NCBI RefSeq assembly: GCF_002878395.1
Contig: NC_061120.1
Span: forward strand, 119,476,585 to 119,540,584
From: Capsicum annuum
Lineage: Eukaryota > Streptophyta > Magnoliopsida > Solanales > Solanaceae
Direction of reading: 5' to 3'
DNA: 64,000 bases
Each line of letters starts with the position of its first letter. The stretch's first letter is position 1. This document shows positions 1 through 12,300 of this stretch, piece after piece. The position numbers and the translations under genes are program-made. The notes beneath the pieces are model-generated. The model had not been told where the DNA came from. It was given only the letters and a program-made list of their open reading frames with translations, and searched no databases.

Positions 1-1093
1 TAAGGGAACTTTAAAAACACTTTTCATATACCATATTAAACCACTTGGGAGACTTCCATGTTCTCCAAAAGCATAACCATTTAGCGTTTAGCCTTTACAA
101 ATCATTTAAACCATTTAAAGCTTTATTACATAACCGAAAATAAGAAAGAGTTCCATTAAAAGAAGTCAATGCAATGAATATACCTTTATAAGCTTTTTAT
201 CAACACATTAAGGGCATCATATAATCAAAAAATTACCATGCAATCCAATTTTCCCAATCCATCATTAATGCATACAAAAGCAAAATTAAAACCATAGAAA
301 ATCATAACCAAGTATTTAATATTAAAACCCCCAATTAATAGTTGAAAACCATAATCATGAAATAGTAAAACCATGAAATAAAACATATATACCATGCCTT
401 TGGTTGAAAATACAATGAGGGAATATAATCATGCCTTAAACCAAGAAGATGACCGAAGGAAATCACCAAGACAAGCCCCAAACCAATCCTTTAGTTAAAA
501 CCCTAGCTCTCTTGCCCCAAAATTTCTTGATAGAATTATGAAGTATTTAGGAATAAATTCTATGTTTCAATGAATAGAATAATAGGGCAAATATCCTCGA
601 ACTTTAATTAGAAGTCGTTGTTCCTAATTAGGGTAAGTAGTGAAATATCAAGAATACCCCCACTTTAATCCCGTCAAAGGGATACGACTGACCCATATGA
701 CTCGTACCCTTCTGTAAAATTGGTACCCAGCACTTCTATCCAAACCTCACTATTAGATCAGACGTTATCCATTATACAACTAATCCAACCAAGTTGTAAC
801 CACAACATATGATCCTTACCCATGACCTGTATCTTTGAAAGAATAAAATACCAGAAGGATCCAATATGCCTACCATATGAGCCCCTAATACGACTCGTAC
901 CAAGCTCTACGACTCATATCCTTAAGTCATTCCCATTTTATTAACTAAAATAATCTCACCAACTAATACTAGTCAGCACATGACATAACCATACCACTCG
1001 TACTCTATCATAAAAATCACACCCATGAGTCATATTAGGTCTAGAGAATAAAATTCTAAGAAATTTTTTAGGGTTAAAACCCAGGTTGTTTCA
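1..1093 (-). mobile_element. Chromovirus LTR fragment (5' half of LTR)
   Basis: This is the 5' part of a Ty3/gypsy LTR read on the minus strand, cut by the window edge. On the plus strand it ends in 'aaaacccaggttgtttca', the reverse complement of the TGAAA(C/T)A...CTGGGTTTT start shared by the LTRs ending at 25476, 34782 and 52478. The text from about 20 to 1090 follows the LTRs of element B (33680-34782 and 44500-45591) closely, including the 'gggagacttccatgttctcc' block. The next bases (ccacccctat) resemble the end of a polypurine tract, so it may have been a 3' LTR. No coding capacity. Confidence 0.75.
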
Positions 1094-1144
1094 CCACCCC
1101 TATTTCCGTAAAGGGTGTTTGGAGTTTTCTTCTACATGTAGGAT

Positions 1145-1690
1145 TTTATTGATGTTTTATCAAGGATTTCTCCAAATTAGATCATCCAATGTGCAACCTA
1201 CCTAAAATGGAGACAAAATTCAACTTTGATGAGACATTCTTAAAATTCTTTAATTATACTAAAGAGTTTCTTCTTTCGGCTCCTATAATTGTGGATCCAA
1301 ATTGGTCATCCTCTTTTTAAGTAACGTGTGACACAAGGTAGATTGCATTAGGTGCGATTTTGAGCAAGACCTTGAATGATTCTTAAAGCAACTACACCAT
1401 GATCAAACAAGAGTTGTTAGCGGTTGTATATGCTTTTGAAAAATTTTGTGCCTAATTTTTAGGTAGGAAAGTGGTAGTGCGCATAGATCATGCCGCCTTG
1501 AAGTACCTCATGGAAAATAAGGAAGAAAATACAAGCCTAATTATATGCTTTTACTCTTTCAAGAATTCAACTTTGAGATTAAGGACTGAAAGGTGTGCAA
1601 AAACCATGTGGTTGACCATCTCTCATGTCTTGAAGGTAATCATAAATGGCATCGAGAAATATAAATTGATGATGCTTTTCCCAACAAAAT
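1145..1690 (+). pseudogene. Athila-type RT C-terminus and RNase H fragment
   Basis: The reading resembles the end of reverse transcriptase and the RNase H domain of Athila/Tat polyproteins. It begins near the GFYRRFIKDFSK-type motif (here GFY*CFIKDFSK, about 1150), passes APIIVDPNW (about 1285), a degraded VTCD..ALGAIL segment and QELLAVVYAFEKF (about 1405-1450), and ends with VVVRIDHAALKYLMENK (about 1471-1525). The RNase H catalytic Asp of the DHAALKYL block is present. Several stops and a frameshift after ENKEEN break the frame. The N-terminal two thirds of RT, protease and gag are absent; the fragment starts just after the LTR ending at 1093. The strand is opposite to the flanking LTRs, so this is an independent insertion or a recombination scrap. 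Confidence 0.8.
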
Positions 1691-2960
1691 AGTCATGTCT
1701 ATTATGGGAAAAATTGCACCGTGGTATGCGAACTATGCCATTTATGTGGCAAGCACTATACTTTCTATGGGGATTAGCTACAGTAAAAAGAAGTAGTATT
1801 TGTTTGATGGAAAGAAATACTTTTAGGATGAACCATTCCTACTTTAGGAGTGCACAAATGGTGTGATTAGGCAGTGTGTTATAGAGGTTGAGATGGGTAA
1901 TATCCTTGAGGCTTGCCATTCCTCACCTTATGGTGGTCACCATGTATGAATCCGAACCAATGCCACAATCCTTCAATGTGGGTATTATTGGCCCTGCATG
2001 TATAAGGATGCCATTGAGTTGGTAAAAGAATTTCATCAATGTCAAATGGAACATGGTATCTCAAGAATAAATGATATTCCCCTCAAACCAAACCTCAAAG
2101 TTGAACTCTTTGACATGTGGAAAATTGATTTTATAGGCCCGTTTGTTAGTTTATTGGAAAGAAATATATATTGTTGGTGGTTAATTATGTTTCTAAATTG
2201 GTGAAATCACGAAACTATGGAATAATGAGATGAAAATAATTACCTTTTTTTGAAGAAGAACATTTTTACACAGTTTGGAATGTCGTGTGCCATCATTAGT
2301 CATAGAGGCTCACCTTTTTTAATCGGGTATTCAAGGCTATTCTTGATAAGTATGAGGTTAAAAACAGTTTATAGCTCATATCTCCCCTAAATAAGTGTCC
2401 AAGTTGAATTTTAAAATTGAGAAATGAAACCTATACTTGAGAAGACGATGAATATAGGCTGAACAAATTATGCAAGGTAGAATGATGAGGTACTTTGGTC
2501 TTATAGAATAGACTAGAACCCCAATTGGCATGTCTCCATACCAATTGGTGTATGGAAATGCAGGTCATTTGCCTGTCGAGATTGAGCATAAAGCCTTTTG
2601 TGCTTTGAAGAGGTTGAATATGAATTCGGAAGAAGCCTCAGAGGTAAGGGTCCCAAAACTTCACGAGTTGAAAGATTTTTGACTCAAGGCATATAAGAGT
2701 TCCACATTGTATAAGGAAAAACTGATGAATGGCATTATGCTCAAATAATAAGATGGGAATTTCATATCATTGAGAGTATACTGCTTTACAATTGTTGTTT
2801 GAAGCACTTTTAAAAAAAGCTTGATTCTAATGGTCGAGGCCATTTGTGATTTCGAACGTTTAACCTAATGGTGCAGTTGAATTGGAAGATCATGAAAGAA
2901 AGAAGTTTGTAGTAAATGGCCATAGGGTGAACAACTACAATGTGAAAGGTCTTGTGGTAT
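1691..2960 (+). pseudogene. Athila-type integrase remnant
   Basis: It follows directly from the RNase H fragment. Visible blocks in order: APWYANYA (about 1725), DGKKYF*DEPFL (about 1808), the H-H-C-C zinc region around CHSSPYGGHH...GYYWP and ECHQCQ (about 1915-2045), VELFDMWKIDFIGPF (2100-2145, first catalytic Asp), NYVSKLVKS (about 2182), AIISHRGSP (about 2292, where the family has D for H), and [34 protein letters not shown] (2515-2620). A C-terminal part follows, with PNGAVELED..KKFVVNGHRV (about 2865-2930). Stops and frameshifts occur throughout. It is decayed pol with no plausible activity. Confidence 0.85.
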
Positions 2961-3559
2961 CTAAGGTGGAGCTTGTTCTTTTCAAATATGCTATGTGGTG
3001 AATAAGAAGACTTGTTTTACAACGTTAAATTAAGAGATTGATGACAGGAAACCTTTCCTTGAATTATTTTTTATTTTTTGATATTTTATAGGTATTTTGA
3101 AACAAGTTTAATGTCCATAAAACATGGGAAAAATAGAGCTGGAATATGGCATCTATGCAGAAACTCAACACAGAGCGAAAATAGGGGAATTCATCCTCAG
3201 TTACCACAATTATAGTTTATGGACAACCATCCCTGTCTCAGGATCATGAAACACTCTGTCACGATCGTAATATCTGAGGAACATTCTGATTGCTGCTTAA
3301 GGGTGTTCCTTCTAACCCTTGTACTTCTTTAATATGATGCAGTGAGGGTAGTTTAGGTCCCTTAGTTAGTGGTTTGTGAGACTACCATTGTTTATATGGG
3401 ATTCATATGCGTAACTTGGGATGAATCCTTTCCCTATGATGGATTATGTGACTAAATTCTTAAGGGAGAATCTTAGTGATTAGGTTTGAGTGAATTTTGA
3501 AGATATAATAAGATAGTGAATTAATAGATATACTGACTTTGGGATTGCTATATTTCTTA
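2961..3559 (+). other. Probable Athila-type 3' non-coding DNA, then unassigned
   Basis: No gene seen. The first part follows the integrase end and contains a short mixed-composition block (about 3120-3300: atcctcagttaccacaatt, cacgatcgtaatatctgagg). It resembles the GC-rich blocks near 42360, 58500 and 59100 in other Athila-lineage copies here. From about 3300 to 3559 I recognise nothing. Confidence 0.4.
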
Positions 3560-5682
3560 AAGCAACCCAACCAACTCAATCCGTCAAATAACAAACCAAA
3601 CAAAGACAATAACCCATTATGTTTAAATATACAATCCAATACAAAATGGAGAAATCATAAATCAAATAAAGTCAAACGATATCAGCCCCAACACCAGTAC
3701 CAATGCCAAAGCTTACACCATTACCAACACCACCTATACCAATCCATAGTAGTTCCTCTAAGACTCTACCCAAAGAAAAACAATATCAAGATAGGACATT
3801 CCCTCGACCATACCCAAAATAATACTCTATAAAATGACCAAAGTATGTAAGGATATCCATGACATAAAATAGAGCTTTCCATAAAATTGAAGCTCACCAC
3901 TTAAATCTAACACAAGTTGTCCCAAATTTAATCTCCGAACAGAAGAAGTAGAATAGTCGGTTCCTGCAACACGTGGGGATACAACGCCCAAGGATGGGTT
4001 AGTGGGTAAACTCTAGTATGTACTCATGATAAGGATTAAATAATACTAACCTTAAAAACCAAGTAAACAACCATATGCATACACAAGTATACATTTATAT
4101 ATGTATATCCATGCTGGGTAAGGGAACCGAATTTAGCATGCATTTGAAACTATTAACCTGAGTATTTGTATCTTAACCATCCTAGAACCACGCAAGTTCT
4201 ATATGGGTCCAGTGTTAACCGCTAAACAAGCCCGATGGGAGTAGTCGCACGAATCGAAGATACCATAAGAGTAGGGGATTCCTGAATATCTTTTACTCTC
4301 CATGATACATATATACAAGTGTAACTTAGGGGATTCCCATGTACCCTATAAGTATTACATATATGCTTACCATGACCAATCCTCATGTCAGCAAACATGA
4401 GTTACTAGTTTTCCTCCATTAGGCTCACACCTTTACGATTAGCTATCACACCCCACCATTATTTCCCAATTAAACCATTAGCACACAACCATACCCCTAA
4501 TTGTATTTATGATTAACCAAGGCTATAATTAGTGTTATCGTCACCCTGACCATTGCTTGCAACCAATGTCCTTATCCATCCTCTTTGAAGAAGGGATTCC
4601 CATATGCCCATAGATTAAATTATTAAGTTACTTAGGGGATTCCTATGTACCCAAAAATTCTATTCAATTAGACCACAACCATGACCACCAAGACCTTACC
4701 ATTCAATCATTACAAACCATCTAAACTAAGTAGGGTTCCATTACCACTTTATACCATGCAAAGTTCTTAATAGAAGTTCAACAATTCAATAAAAACATTC
4801 TCATATGCATTTTATCAGCAATGTTAAGGGCATAATGTTCCTAAAACCAAAACCAAGTACAAATTAACCATTCATATGCAATCCAACCATAATTATAAAA
4901 TGAAAACCATGATTAAAACCTGGGGAAACCATAACCAAATCATTTATAACAAAGACCCCCAATATACATTAAAAGCCTAAAACCATACCACAATTATTCT
5001 ATGAAAACCATATGGAAAAATCATGTCTTTAGTTTGAACAAACAATGACGGAGGAGTAACATGCCTTAGATTACTAAGATGATAGAAAGAAACCATCCTT
5101 GTAAGCCCCAAATTGACCTTATTAAAGAAACCCTAGCATTCGTTGACCCAAGAACCTTGAGAGAAATTGAGAGAGTTTTAAAGTGTTTAAGAATAGAATA
5201 ATATGGTAAATTATGTTACAAGAGTGTTAGAAGTCATGGCGCCTGAAGAAGCTCTGAGGGAAATTTTCCAGATTACCTCCAACATAAACTGTATACACTC
5301 CTATAGAAGGGTATGACCACCTTCCCAAATCATATCCTATGGTATGAGTGGTACCCTTATCTCATATTCTAGGCCTCCCCTTGAACCAAAACACTATCAA
5401 ACATACAACAACCAAAACCAATCCATACCCAACCATACAACCAGTATCCTTAATCTATACATTAGGCAGAATAGACTCCTCTAGGTTAAACACAAGTCAA
5501 CATATGATTGGTATCATACTATTAATACCCTAAAATATAAATAGTATGAACCATTCAAACCATGGACAAAAACCAACCAACCTAATCGGGTGAACATACG
5601 ACAAAGACCCACCAGTCTACTATATAATGTCATAAAGCCATAACTCAAGAAATGTTGAAGGACAAAAATCTAGGGTGTTTCA
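3560..5682 (-). mobile_element. Chromovirus (Tekay-like) LTR, 3'-truncated
   Basis: LTR on the minus strand of the same type as the array LTRs at 21859-25476 and 30559-32514. Shared landmarks are the 'ggttcctgcaacacg' block (about 3960), the 'gggattcccatgtaccc' repeats (about 4270-4650), the 'aatgacggaggagtaacatgcc' block (about 5043) and the end 'tctagggtgtttca' at 5682 (TGAAACACCCTAGA on the minus strand). The roughly 120 bases that should follow the primer site are missing, so the 3' end of the LTR is lost at about 3560. The 97-residue ORF inside it is Asn/His/Gln/Pro-rich noise from AC-rich DNA. Confidence 0.75.
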
Positions 5683-5835
5683 CCCAACTGTACTAATTTT
5701 CATAAGAGAGGAGGAACCCAAAATTTTACAACATCTTACAACTAGTACCTCAAATTGTATGATGTCTAGATGCTCAACATAGAAAGATTTTCTGAGGGTC
5801 CAACGCCAAGGTGTTTCAAACAAACTAACCTCAAC
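5683..5835. other. Unassigned spacer
   Basis: About 150 bases between the LTR end at 5682 and an Athila-type LTR tail. I see no domain, repeat or clear polypurine tract here. Confidence 0.3.
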
Positions 5836-6199
5836 GACTTTCAACCTAGCCTACCCTATCATTTACCCCTAAAATTTACATGAAATTTTCATTCACCTGT
5901 GCATAATTAGCCATTAGGTAGACTTAATCCCAAGATCCTTTTTTTTCATAAATCTAAATCACAATTGTTTCTTTAATTTATTTATTTGAGTTGATATTGA
6001 TAAACAGGTCACACAACAACCCCTCATATTTATTCATGCATTTTGTTTTAGTTATATTCTGGGTAACTTATTAGTCGCTTTTAACACCTATAGGTTTAGA
6101 AATATAATTTTGCTCCTTGTGGTTTCAACCTCAACATTAGTTGAGCTATTGACAATGACCGAACTCTAAAAATTTTGATGGTATAAGTAAGCGTTATCA
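5836..6199 (+). mobile_element. Tail of an Athila-lineage LTR
   Basis: This matches the last 360 bases of the LTR at 38334-39715. Both share 'ttaggtagac.taatc', the 'gggtaactt.ttagt' block, 'ctccttgtgg.ttcaacc' and the terminal 'gagyrttatca' (here 'gtaagcgttatca', ending at 6199). The 5' thousand bases are missing, and the next bases give only a weak match to the family primer site. It is a truncated LTR fragment. Confidence 0.65.
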
Positions 6200-6540
6200 T
6201 CTGCCATATCATGAGATTTATAACACTCAAATAAACAAATAGGATTTTTGGTTAAAAGGGGAGGGGGTATAATAAGTTAGACAATTATTCTAATGTCCAA
6301 CTCAACCACCACTTAAAGAACAATCATAATCCCTATAAGATTTTGATGGCACACACACCACTTTCTCAAGTTTATTTTTAAAATCATGCAAGAAGTAGGG
6401 TCTAAAAATAATAAGGACATGGATCATCAAGATAAGATTTGGAACCACAAAACTCCTTTTCATTCCATGATGCCATAGTAATAGACATAAAAAACAAATT
6501 CTACTTATCACAAGAAACAAATTAAAATGACAAACACATC
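6200..6540. other. Unassigned AT-rich DNA
   Basis: AT-rich stretch after the LTR tail. Small ORFs on the minus strand show no recognisable domain. A short G-run (6259-6269) is present. I see nothing else. Confidence 0.3.
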
Positions 6541-8640
6541 ATACAAGGAACAAATATATTTTACCCAATAAGGAGTTAAGGTTGAATCCAAATGGTACAA
6601 TGTGAGTGATGATCTAGTAAGTAAGTTTAAAATAAAATTTACTCGATAAATTCAAACCTAGGATACAAATATTTTGGGGAGTTTCAATATAAAAGTAGAA
6701 CACAAATAAAATAAATTCAAAATATAAACAAGTGATTCATGGATCACGCAATAATAGAGACAAGGAATATGTAACGAGCAATCAATTCTATTAATAATAC
6801 ATCATATTTGATTAACTACATAAACTAATCTTGGATCTAATAAATTAGCCTTGGATTCAAAATCACCCACAGTCGTCTATCGATCATGGGGGGTTTAGTC
6901 CTCACTTGTTATTTCAAACAAAGCATAGAAGCATAAATCACAAAACAAACTTTAGGATACACTAGGATTGGACTATGTCTTGTAATAAATTCTTTAAGAT
7001 AGGTCATACGACCCAAATCATGCTAAATTAATGTTTGCCATTCTCAATTATCTCTTTCATAAATTTAGTGAGGCAGATGGACAATGCCTACTCTAATCTC
7101 CTCTTTTGAGATCAACTATATTAAGAATGATTGAACATAAGATTAATTCAGATAGTAAAAACAATTTTTAAATGAATAGTATCAATCTATATGAATTAAT
7201 ATGATAAAATCAAAACCCTAATTCACTGCCCAAGTATTGCATTAACTCTTCTAACAAATACTCAAACATAAAGTATAATTAGACCAAAATAATCTAAATA
7301 AAGTGTGAAAGAGAATATGATATAGAGAAACTAACAAAGCTTCAATCTTTAGTTCTAAGTGTGTTAGGTCAAGAACCCTAGCCTCGAAGGTTGTAATTAT
7401 GCCAAACATGTGTTGGAATAACTTGGGGTAAAAAAATATGAATTTCCATAGTTGCCCCTTGAATCAGGTGATAGCCATTAGAGAGGACCAATAGGCTACT
7501 AAAGTGGTATTATTAACTTTGACTGACCACTAAAGCAGTCAATTTTGGCCATTAAAGTGAACCTTGAGTTTGACTGGGAACACCGTTAAATCCGTCATTT
7601 TAGCGCTAAAGTGTCAATTGACAAACTTTGATCGACTTCTAAAGCGGTCAGATTGGCACTAAAGCTCCCTAGACATGAATGTTTATTGGATGCTAAAGCA
7701 CACCTCAGGCTACTTTAGCAGTATTTTAGGGATACTCATCAATTGTTCTTGAGCATCACTGAATGACTAAGGCATCGCAGAATCTCACCTTAATTATCAA
7801 AAGTTATTATTACATTTAGTGATATAGGGATCACTTTAGCAATGTACCTCACAGTTTGGCACATTGATGAGCTTGTCAACACATTACTAATTGTCATCAT
7901 CTACAACTAAAATTGCAATTTTTAAGGTATTTCTATGAAAATTTTCAATCTATAATGTCATGTGTACTAAGACTTCCCCAAGCTTCATAGTTAAAGAAAC
8001 ATTAAAATTATTTTTCCATTAATACTAATGTCATTCACTTTATCATTGGGAAAGAAAAGTAGATTTTAACCTAAAATAACTACAATTTTTACCAATTTCA
8101 TGCCAAATGCAAAAATAAGACGCTCAAGTTCAATCATGTTTCATTATTAACATTTTCATAACATTACCCTATTCTAAGTAATATCTTGATTTCAAAAATA
8201 ATAGAAACTAAATCTATGGAATCCACCATGAATTAATTAACATTTTATCACAATATATAAAAATTTTAACACATAATCAATTAAAGAATACTTTAATTAA
8301 AAGTTTAAATTGAGTTCTAACTTCAAGAATTTGGAGAAATTTAACAAAGAAGCTAAGAGAAGGGTGAGAAACTCTAGAGACACCAAGCACATATAATTGT
8401 AGTGGTGAAGGTTGAAGAAATCTTTAGTGTAAGAGTGTTTGAGTGTGTGATGATTTATGAAAGTGATGAAAAATAGAGAATAAGGAGATGAATGATTTTG
8501 AATATAAACCAAAAGATCAAAATATAACGAAAGGTCAAGATTCAAGAAATCAAACTGTTCTTTCTTAAATTCGACCAATTCAGTGACTCTATTCGGTTAC
8601 GACAATCATCGATGATATTCTAATGGAGCTCTATCACTAA
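6541..8640 (-). mobile_element. LTR-like / non-coding retroelement DNA, unclassified
   Basis: No gene. The block at about 6560-6620 (aaggttgaatccaaatgg) resembles the 'ggtcaaatccaatgggaa' sequence near the 3' end of the minus-strand LTR at 14361-15781 (position about 14437), and the 7000-7150 stretch has the same style as 14860-14930 in that LTR. This suggests an LTR of a related element, possibly the 3' LTR partner of the minus-strand element at 9-15.8 kb. A repetitive CTAAAG-rich block lies at 7480-7730. From 8080 to 8640 the minus strand has a TATA-like and pyrimidine-rich look, as in an LTR U3/R region. Boundaries are not resolved; 7741 (TGATGAG on the minus strand) is only a candidate LTR start. 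Confidence 0.35.
7480..7730. repeat. Degenerate CTAAAG-rich repeat block
   Basis: The hexamer CTAAAG or ATTAAAG followed by c/t and g/a recurs about eight times in 250 bases (for example ctactaaagtgg, cactaaagcagtc, gctaaagtgtc, tctaaagcggtc, cactaaagctcc, gctaaagcacac), with tactttagca as an inverse copy. It sits in the position of the GC-richer islands that other LTRs here carry, and is more G+C-rich than its flanks. Confidence 0.5.
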
Positions 8641-9110
8641 ATATAATAGTTTTTAAAGCATCAGAGCTTCATTTTTCTGAAGCAATTTGGATATGGTCAA
8701 TCATTTACTGAATGTATCTGCATATTATTTATTTCACTTACCATTACAAATTTGAACAATTTATCTAAGATTGGGAGATCTCTTTTAGCGAGGGGATTCT
8801 TCAATGTGGAAAATTGCTTTGTGCATTTTCAAATCCTCCTCCATCAAGATTTGTGCATGATCTCCTATTTTTTTGTCTCTGACATATGTTTCACTATGTT
8901 TTCCACATTTTCACTCAATCACAAAGCTACAAAAATCAACAAACGTTATACAAAATGGCAAAATAAACTTGGGTTTCCTCCTAAGAAGTGGCTTTGTTAT
9001 AGTTGTGGGACAATATTTTTATTCATCAATAATGTATTAGCAAGGTATAAAACCTCCATGAAATCAACCATTAGGAGAATCCAGTGGTGATTTTTATTTC
9101 TTTACCCATT
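8641..9110 (-). other. 3' non-coding region of the minus-strand Athila-type element
   Basis: It lies downstream (minus strand) of the integrase remnant. At 8966-9003 the minus strand reads ...AACAAAGCCACTTCTTAGGAGGAAACCC..., a degraded form of the GGGAGGCAACCC motif that sits just after the coding region in Athila/Tat elements. The same motif occurs on the plus strand near 42128 and 58255. The plus-strand ORF across this region is fortuitous. Confidence 0.55.
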
Positions 9111-10330
9111 CACTATTAATTTAGATCCCATGTCATTCTCTAATTCAACTGCTTCACTAAGGAAGCATGCACCATATTGAAGGGATCTGACCACCTAGTT
9201 TTGAGTTTGCCTGAAAAAAATTATACCTTAAAATATACAATAGTATATCCTCACACACCTTAAAATTACTTTTTCAGAATCTTGGAATCATGCCATATAT
9301 TCATATGCTCCATGTAAAATATGAAATGTTATAGGCTATAAAGCAAAATTTTTGAATCACTTGAAATTGGTCTACTCTCTACATGGAGGCACCCTTCCAA
9401 TTCATATTCAAACTCTGCAAAGCCCACAATGCATTATGTCAACTCAAAGGGCAGATGACAAATATTTATAAAACCAACTGATACAGTAACATGCCAGTGG
9501 GGGTTTTAAATTCGGACCTATAATCCCATAAAATTTCATCATGTTTTTGTGCCTAATAGATCTACTTGCATTCATGACTATCAAAAAACACTCCATTATC
9601 TTTTTATTGGAGACTTCTGTGAACCCATGGGATTAACGATGCTATAGAAAAACCACCTTATGCTTGACACCATATTTGTTAATCAACGGCTCAAATGAAT
9701 TATTGAAAAACTGAGAACCCCTATCACTTATGATAGTACGAGAAGTACAAAAATAGTTAAAGATATACCTATTCAAAAATTTAGTGACGCTCTTAACTTT
9801 ATTTGTTGGTAATGCAACAACCTCAATCTATTTTGAAACATAAATAAGCTCTACCAAGTTATAAAAATTCCTATAAGAGGTCATGAATGGTCCTAAGAAA
9901 TCTATCCCCTATACATCAAACAACTCTATATCCGCACTTAACATTCCCCTTGTCTTTGTCATTCTTCACATGCCCACATTAAGTGATGTGAACATGACAT
10001 AAAGTTGGCCAGCAAAATTTACTTTAGAGAACCTCTACAGTTGTGTGCACACCACCAGGATGGCCACAAACTGATGATGAATGGCATTCCTTAAGAATAC
10101 GCCTTATCTCTATGTATAATATAATTATGAATCAATTTATCCATATAATCCCTAAAGATATAGGGTTCATAAAAATAATATCTTTTTACATCATGAGAAT
10201 CTTCTTCTTTGGATAATAGTACAAGTTATTATGAATTTTCCTTACGCGCTATATAATTTTAAAATTCTACATACTAAGGAACAATCTTCCTCAAAAGAGG
10301 CATAACAATCTCATCGAGAAATATTTTATT
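9111..10330 (-). pseudogene. Athila-type integrase remnant
   Basis: Read on the minus strand from 10330 down. A degraded zinc domain (ECHSSSVCGHPGGVH, about 10085-10040) is followed by a DFLGPFMTSYRNFYNLVELIYVSK core block (about 9905-9835) with the first catalytic Asp. Next come RTIISDRGSQFFN (about 9740-9700), carrying the second Asp, then KYGVKHKV, EVSNKKIMECF and a C-terminal FFSGKLKTRWSDPFNMV block (about 9215-9160). The central part keeps good similarity over about 80 residues, but frames change several times. In the intact family it would integrate cDNA; this copy cannot be translated as one protein. Confidence 0.8.
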
Positions 10331-11560
10331 GATCTCTAGTTCCTTTATCCTCACATTATTTGACTCAAAGCAAAACAAGTGGTCTAATACTTTATGTTTA
10401 CATCCCTTTCAATCTTTGACTTTAAAGTCAAACTCTTGAACAATTTACCGTATTAACCTTGGCTTAGCCTCTATCTTTGCTATCAAATATCACAATATGA
10501 CATAATTGATGTGAATAATAACAAACAAGCCTAACCCATAAATTGCAGCTAGTAACTCTTTCTCTATAATTGTATAGTTTATTTGTTCATTATTTAACAA
10601 TTTTATAGCATAGTATATATGATGGAAAATTTTCTCTTTCCTTTGACCAAACACCGCTTCTGTGACAAGCCACTTTCATGACACATAAGGTTAAATGTGA
10701 CAAATTTGGAGCCATGATAATGGGAGCAAAAATAATTTTTTGTTTAAGGTAATTAAAGTCCCTCATACATTCCCCATCAAACTCATTTTATTTTTATTTT
10801 TTGAGAAGTTTTCACATAGAATAAGTAATATTAGAGAGATAATTGATGAACGTCCAATAAAAATCAATAGGGCGCCCTTCCTTCACCATATTGTGGTATT
10901 TTTTCCAACTGAGAAATTATCTATAAATCGCACAATCAAGTCCTCCACTATGTTTTAAAAGATATAAAACATACATTATTGAAAAGTAGCAGGTACATTA
11001 CATTTCCAAAATAGCTTGTGTTTGAAAGGAAACATCCCATCAGTACATGTGAAGGTTGTTTTTTAATGATAGGGGCTGTTGAAATTTTATTGTAGCCCAA
11101 TTATCCGTTTATAAAGAAATATTAACCTCTTTTCTCTAGTCAATCAAGGATCTAATCCATGAAGGGCATGGGGAAGTGATCTTTTTTCATCAACATATTA
11201 AACTTTCTATAATAAATACACACTATTCAACCCATGACTAGATAGATAAGTATAAGATCATTATTCTTATTTCTGCCACTCTGATACCATATTTCTTGGG
11301 AACTCATTGAATTGATCTTACCTATGTGCTACCCATGATTTGATACACAACACCCATATCTAGCCACTTGATTATCTATTTTTCAAAATCACTTGCATGG
11401 GAGGATTCAACTTGTTTTAACACTTAACACATGGTTTGTAATCATGTTCTAATTTTATATTATGAGTACCGATTCTAGACGTGATCTCGATAATATCTAA
11501 TCCAACCAATAGCTAAAATATATTTTCTCACCACCAATTTAAATGCTTCCTCTTTCCGTG
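10331..11560 (-). pseudogene. Athila-type reverse transcriptase and RNase H remnant
   Basis: On the minus strand the order is: a SRIGTHNIKLEHDYKPC block and LNPPMQ (about 11490-11400), QVVPKKxGI-type sequence (about 11290), and a degraded KITSPCPSWI block standing for the DHFPLPFIDQ motif (about 11185). Then come KTTFTC (about 11060) and FIDNFSV (about 10920), in place of the catalytic F(M/I)DDFSV, so the second catalytic Asp is Asn. A deletion follows that removes the RT thumb, and then RNase H blocks NLMCHESGL, NYTIIEKELLA (about 10575) and VQEFDFKVKD (about 10440). Many stops. The start and end are where similarity fades. Confidence 0.75.
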
Positions 11561-12300
11561 GCTTCAAATAACATATAATTATAATGCGTAGGTGTTATCG
11601 TTCCCCCAGAAGACATAAAGTAGGTTAGGTGGTAGCGGTTTAAGTTTTGAAGGCTCTATTATTGAGGATTGATGGGGAGGACTCAGCTAATTCTTTAAAT
11701 AAAGATCAAGCTATCATGGATTATTGGTGAAAGAGCCAAGACCTTTCAAATATTCACAGACTTCATCACATTCTCCAATTTCATAACTTTTGTCGTACCA
11801 CAAACTCCCACTAAACGCTCATTAATGATCTCTACTTAAATCACATTGGCTGCTTAATCATCTATCACATCAATTATGGATATTACTTACTAGTCTTTTG
11901 GTTGCTTTATTGACTTGCAAACATTTAAATTTTTCTCTTCATTATTCACTTGAAATATTATTTCACCTCATTTAACATTAACAAATTCTGGAGAGAGTAA
12001 GAAAAGGTCTCCTGAGTATTATTAGGACATCATAATTTATTTCACAAACAAGGATTATAAAATTAATGGGACAATTTGAACCTATTAACTCAAATAAGTA
12101 TGTCATAAAGAATCCAAAACAGCCTTTTAGTGGACCAGTATACCATCAATAGTCTCATTGTTATTCGTTTTAGTAACCACTAACCTTACATCTTGAAAAG
12201 TTCTAGAGGCATCAAGTTGATTCTCACCCCTAGTTCATATAATTCTTGTCATAATTGATATACTCCTATGGTGAATGGATGGTGTATGCATCAGGATCTT
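11561..12300 (-). pseudogene. Athila-type protease remnant
   Basis: This lies between RT and the gag linker on the minus strand. The reading NVK.GEIIFQVNNEEKNLNV (about 11975-11915) resembles the GELTLRV-type end of Athila protease followed by the Q..TFNVFK block. The catalytic D-(L/S)-G region cannot be placed with confidence, and stops are frequent. The identification rests on order and on this C-terminal block. Confidence 0.5.

Noticed and set aside
3539..3832. Asn/His/Gln-rich 97-residue ORF
   Set aside because: Produced by AC-rich LTR DNA; the matching region in sister LTRs has no maintained frame.
7731..7741. TGATGAG (minus) at 7741 as the start of a 3' LTR
   Set aside because: No polypurine tract precedes it and the next 100 bases do not match the other LTR starts well enough; kept only as a candidate within a larger unclassified feature.
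8752..9090. 112-residue plus-strand ORF as a gene
   Set aside because: It lies opposite the 3' non-coding region and post-coding motif of a minus-strand element; no recognisable domain.
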